A DNA stretch of 64,000 nucleotides from Sphingomonas sp. NFR04. GTDB lineage: Bacteria; Pseudomonadota; Alphaproteobacteria; Sphingomonadales; Sphingomonadaceae. The stretch lies in assembly GCF_900114095.1 (NCBI RefSeq), contig NZ_FORV01000005.1, positions 124,001 to 188,000 of the forward strand, read 5' to 3'. This document shows positions 62,544 through 64,000 of the stretch, piece by piece; within the stretch, counting starts at the first letter, position 1, and the number at the start of each line of letters is the position of its first letter. The position numbers and the translations under genes were made by a program. Under the pieces are notes generated by a model. It worked only from the letters and a program-made list of their open reading frames with translations. It had not been told where the DNA came from and did no database searches.

Positions 62544-63626
62544 ATGCCGCAGACGACCAAAGCCCAGACCCGAGCGCGCGTGGTGCTCGCCGCCGTCATC
62601 GCCGCCGCCGCACTGTGGATCGGCATGGCGTTCGTGCCGGCCGTGCTGTGGGCGGGCGTGCTGGCGATCGGGGTCGAGCCGCTGCGCGTGTGGCTGAGCG
62701 CCCGCCTGCCCCGCCCCACGCTGGTCGCCGCGCTGCTCACGCTGGGCGTGCTGCTGATCGTGCTGATCCCGCTGTCGATCGCGATCAGCCAGGCGCTGGT
62801 CGAGGCGCAGTCGGTCGCCGCCTGGATCGCCGATGCCCGCCTCCACGGCGTGCCACTGCCCGACTGGGTCGCGCGCCTGCCCTGGGGCCGCGAGCAGGTC
62901 ACCGCCTGGTGGAGCCTCCATCTCGCCACCCCCGAAGCCGCCGCCGCGGAGTTCGGCAAGCTCGACCATTCGCTTTGGCGCAGCCATTCGGGCGCGCTTA
63001 CCCATACGGTGATCCGCCGGGTGGTGGTGTTCGGCTTCACCCTGGTCGTGCTGTTCTTCCTGCTGCGCGACCGCGACAATATCGTCCGCCAGCTCGAGCG
63101 CGGCGCGACCCGCGCGTTCGGCGATGCGGGCGACCGGCTGGGCCGCCAGATCTTCGCGGCGGTGCGCGGCGCGGTGGACGGCATGGTGCTGCTGGGGCTG
63201 GCGCAGGGCATCCTGATGTCGATCCTGTTCGTGATCGGCGGGGTGCCGCACCCGATCCTGCTCGGCCTGTTCTCGGGCTTCGCCTCGATCATCCCGTTCG
63301 GGCTGGCGGTGGTGCTGGTGCTGGCGCTGCTGCTGCTGCTCGCCAAGGGCGCGGTGATGGCGGCGATCATCGTCGGCGCGATCGGCTATGCGCTCAACTT
63401 CGTAATCGACCATTTCCTGCGCCCGAGCCTGATCGGCGGCACCACGCGCCTGCCCTTCGTCTGGGTGCTGATCGGCATCCTGGGCGGCGTGGAGACGATC
63501 GGGCTGCTCGGCCTGTTCGTCGGCCCCGCGGTGATGGCGGCGCTGGTGCTGCTGTGGCGCGAATGGGTGGCCGAGGGCGATATCGGCGGGGCGGAGGCCG
63601 GGCACACGGCGGAACTGCGGCCGTGA
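62544..63626 (+). CDS. AI-2E-family transporter (formerly DUF20)
   Basis: 360 residues from ATG 62544 (MPQTTKAQTRARVVL), with about eight membrane segments. A first pair (~12-42) and a third (~58-80) are followed by a soluble region, then helices ~155-175 and the conserved cluster at ~200-345. That cluster reads VDGMVLLGLAQGILMSILFV, GVPHPILLGLFSGFASIIPF and FVIDHFLRPSLIGGTTRLPF. Family members transport AI-2, Na+/H+ or are uncharacterised. The substrate cannot be told. Confidence 0.88.
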   Translation: MPQTTKAQTRARVVLAAVIAAAALWIGMAFVPAVLWAGVLAIGVEPLRVWLSARLPRPTLVAALLTLGVLLIVLIPLSIAISQALVEAQSVAAWIADARLHGVPLPDWVARLPWGREQVTAWWSLHLATPEAAAAEFGKLDHSLWRSHSGALTHTVIRRVVVFGFTLVVLFFLLRDRDNIVRQLERGATRAFGDAGDRLGRQIFAAVRGAVDGMVLLGLAQGILMSILFVIGGVPHPILLGLFSGFASIIPFGLAVVLVLALLLLLAKGAVMAAIIVGAIGYALNFVIDHFLRPSLIGGTTRLPFVWVLIGILGGVETIGLLGLFVGPAVMAALVLLWREWVAEGDIGGAEAGHTAELRP

Positions 63627-63705
63627 GCGCGGGGCGCGGGAGAGCCGAGGGCGCGTGCTCAGGCCGGGATCTCCGGCACGCGCAGGGAACGGCTGGAAAT
63701 GGTGG

Positions 63706-64000
63706 CTAGCGGACCCGCCTACTCATAACAGCAAGGCGCACAATTCGCGTTTCGGCCGCATTAGAGAGACAGGTCAGTTCCGCTCGTGCCCGTTCCGAAA
63801 CGGGCGCATCAACGGCCTCATGGGCGCACGCTCGATGGCGCCGCCGCTCCCAATGCCGTTGGTCGCCTCGGAGTTGCGATGCAGCCTCTGCGCCCTTGCT
63901 GGCGCGAAGGCCCCGTTCCGCAAGCCTCAGCTGGCGCTGCAGCTTACGCTCTGTCTCGTTGTTGAAGGTTTCGGCTAGACACAAGCTGTATGGTCGCAAA
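63706..64000 (-). CDS. LprI-like (DUF1311) protein, C-terminal part (5' end outside window)
   Basis: The reverse strand is open from the window edge to a TAG at 63706. The last ~95 residues include ETERKLQRQLRLAERGLRAS, SQLRGDQRHWERRRHRACAH and RAELTCLSNAAETRIVRL. The QRxWxxxRxxxC pattern followed by C-x5-T/E-R is that of LprI/DUF1311 proteins, some of which inhibit lysozyme. The start and any signal peptide lie beyond the window. Codon use is AT-richer than that of its neighbours. Confidence 0.5.
   Translation of the reverse strand, partial: LRPYSLCLAETFNNETERKLQRQLRLAERGLRASKGAEAASQLRGDQRHWERRRHRACAHEAVDAPVSERARAELTCLSNAAETRIVRLAVMSRRVR

Overview
The window reads as chromosomal DNA of a high-GC alphaproteobacterium of the Sphingomonas type. 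This rests on the protein families present (PEPxxWA-CTERM proteins, a Gcw_chp/TIGR02001 outer-membrane protein, an NDUFA12-type complex I subunit, DUF2155, a stand-alone fatty-acyl-AMP ligase), the frequent GTG starts with 4-base stop/start overlaps, and dispersed palindromic repeats of the kind found in this group. No database search was possible; every family call is from reading the translations.

Layout. 0-5.5 kb: end of a DUF1800 gene, two small exported proteins, a Gcw_chp outer-membrane protein, dGTPase and a TPR-SPOR protein. 5.6-24.6 kb: a complete 16-gene division and cell-wall (dcw) cluster on the minus strand, mraZ-rsmH-ftsL-ftsI-murE-murF-mraY-murD-ftsW-murG-murC-murB-ddl-ftsQ-ftsA-ftsZ, nearly all translationally coupled. 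25-31.8 kb: cysteine synthase, a DUF962 protein, a PEP-CTERM protein, a base-excision glycosylase pair, a sensor kinase and a GH43 lipoprotein. 31.8-33.2 kb: a gene-poor, lower-GC stretch with unknown genes and old repeat fragments. 33.2-43.3 kb: lipoproteins, an orphan ParA-like ATPase, aat / DUF2155 / NDUFA12, a double cold-shock protein, recX, a fatty-acyl-AMP ligase, a GGDEF-EAL protein and a PEP-CTERM protein. 43.4-54.5 kb: tRNA-Trp, then an accessory block (sigma-FecR-TonB receptor trio, NLP/NPP1 necrosis-type protein, PEP-CTERM protein, GH127, DedA) before secE-nusG. 55-64 kb: a TPR histidine kinase with a degenerate receiver, a PAS-LuxR regulator, a run of small stress-type genes (two CsbD-like, entericidin, glycine-zipper protein, PepSY-like protein), an AI-2E-type permease and the end of an LprI-like gene.

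The most notable observation is in the dcw cluster. Palindromic repeats of about 105-130 bp sit in three of its few non-overlapping junctions (murE/murF, murC/murB, murB/ddl). A fourth lies inside murD, where a 106-bp element flanked by TA dinucleotides adds exactly 36 codons in frame. At murB and murF the element arm also supplies the Shine-Dalgarno sequence. Other points worth a second look are the NLP protein with an altered heptapeptide, the roughly 11 kb between tRNA-Trp and secE, the 172-bp antiparallel overlap of aat with the DUF2155 gene, the pseudo-receiver kinase, and an EcfG-like promoter before two stress genes.
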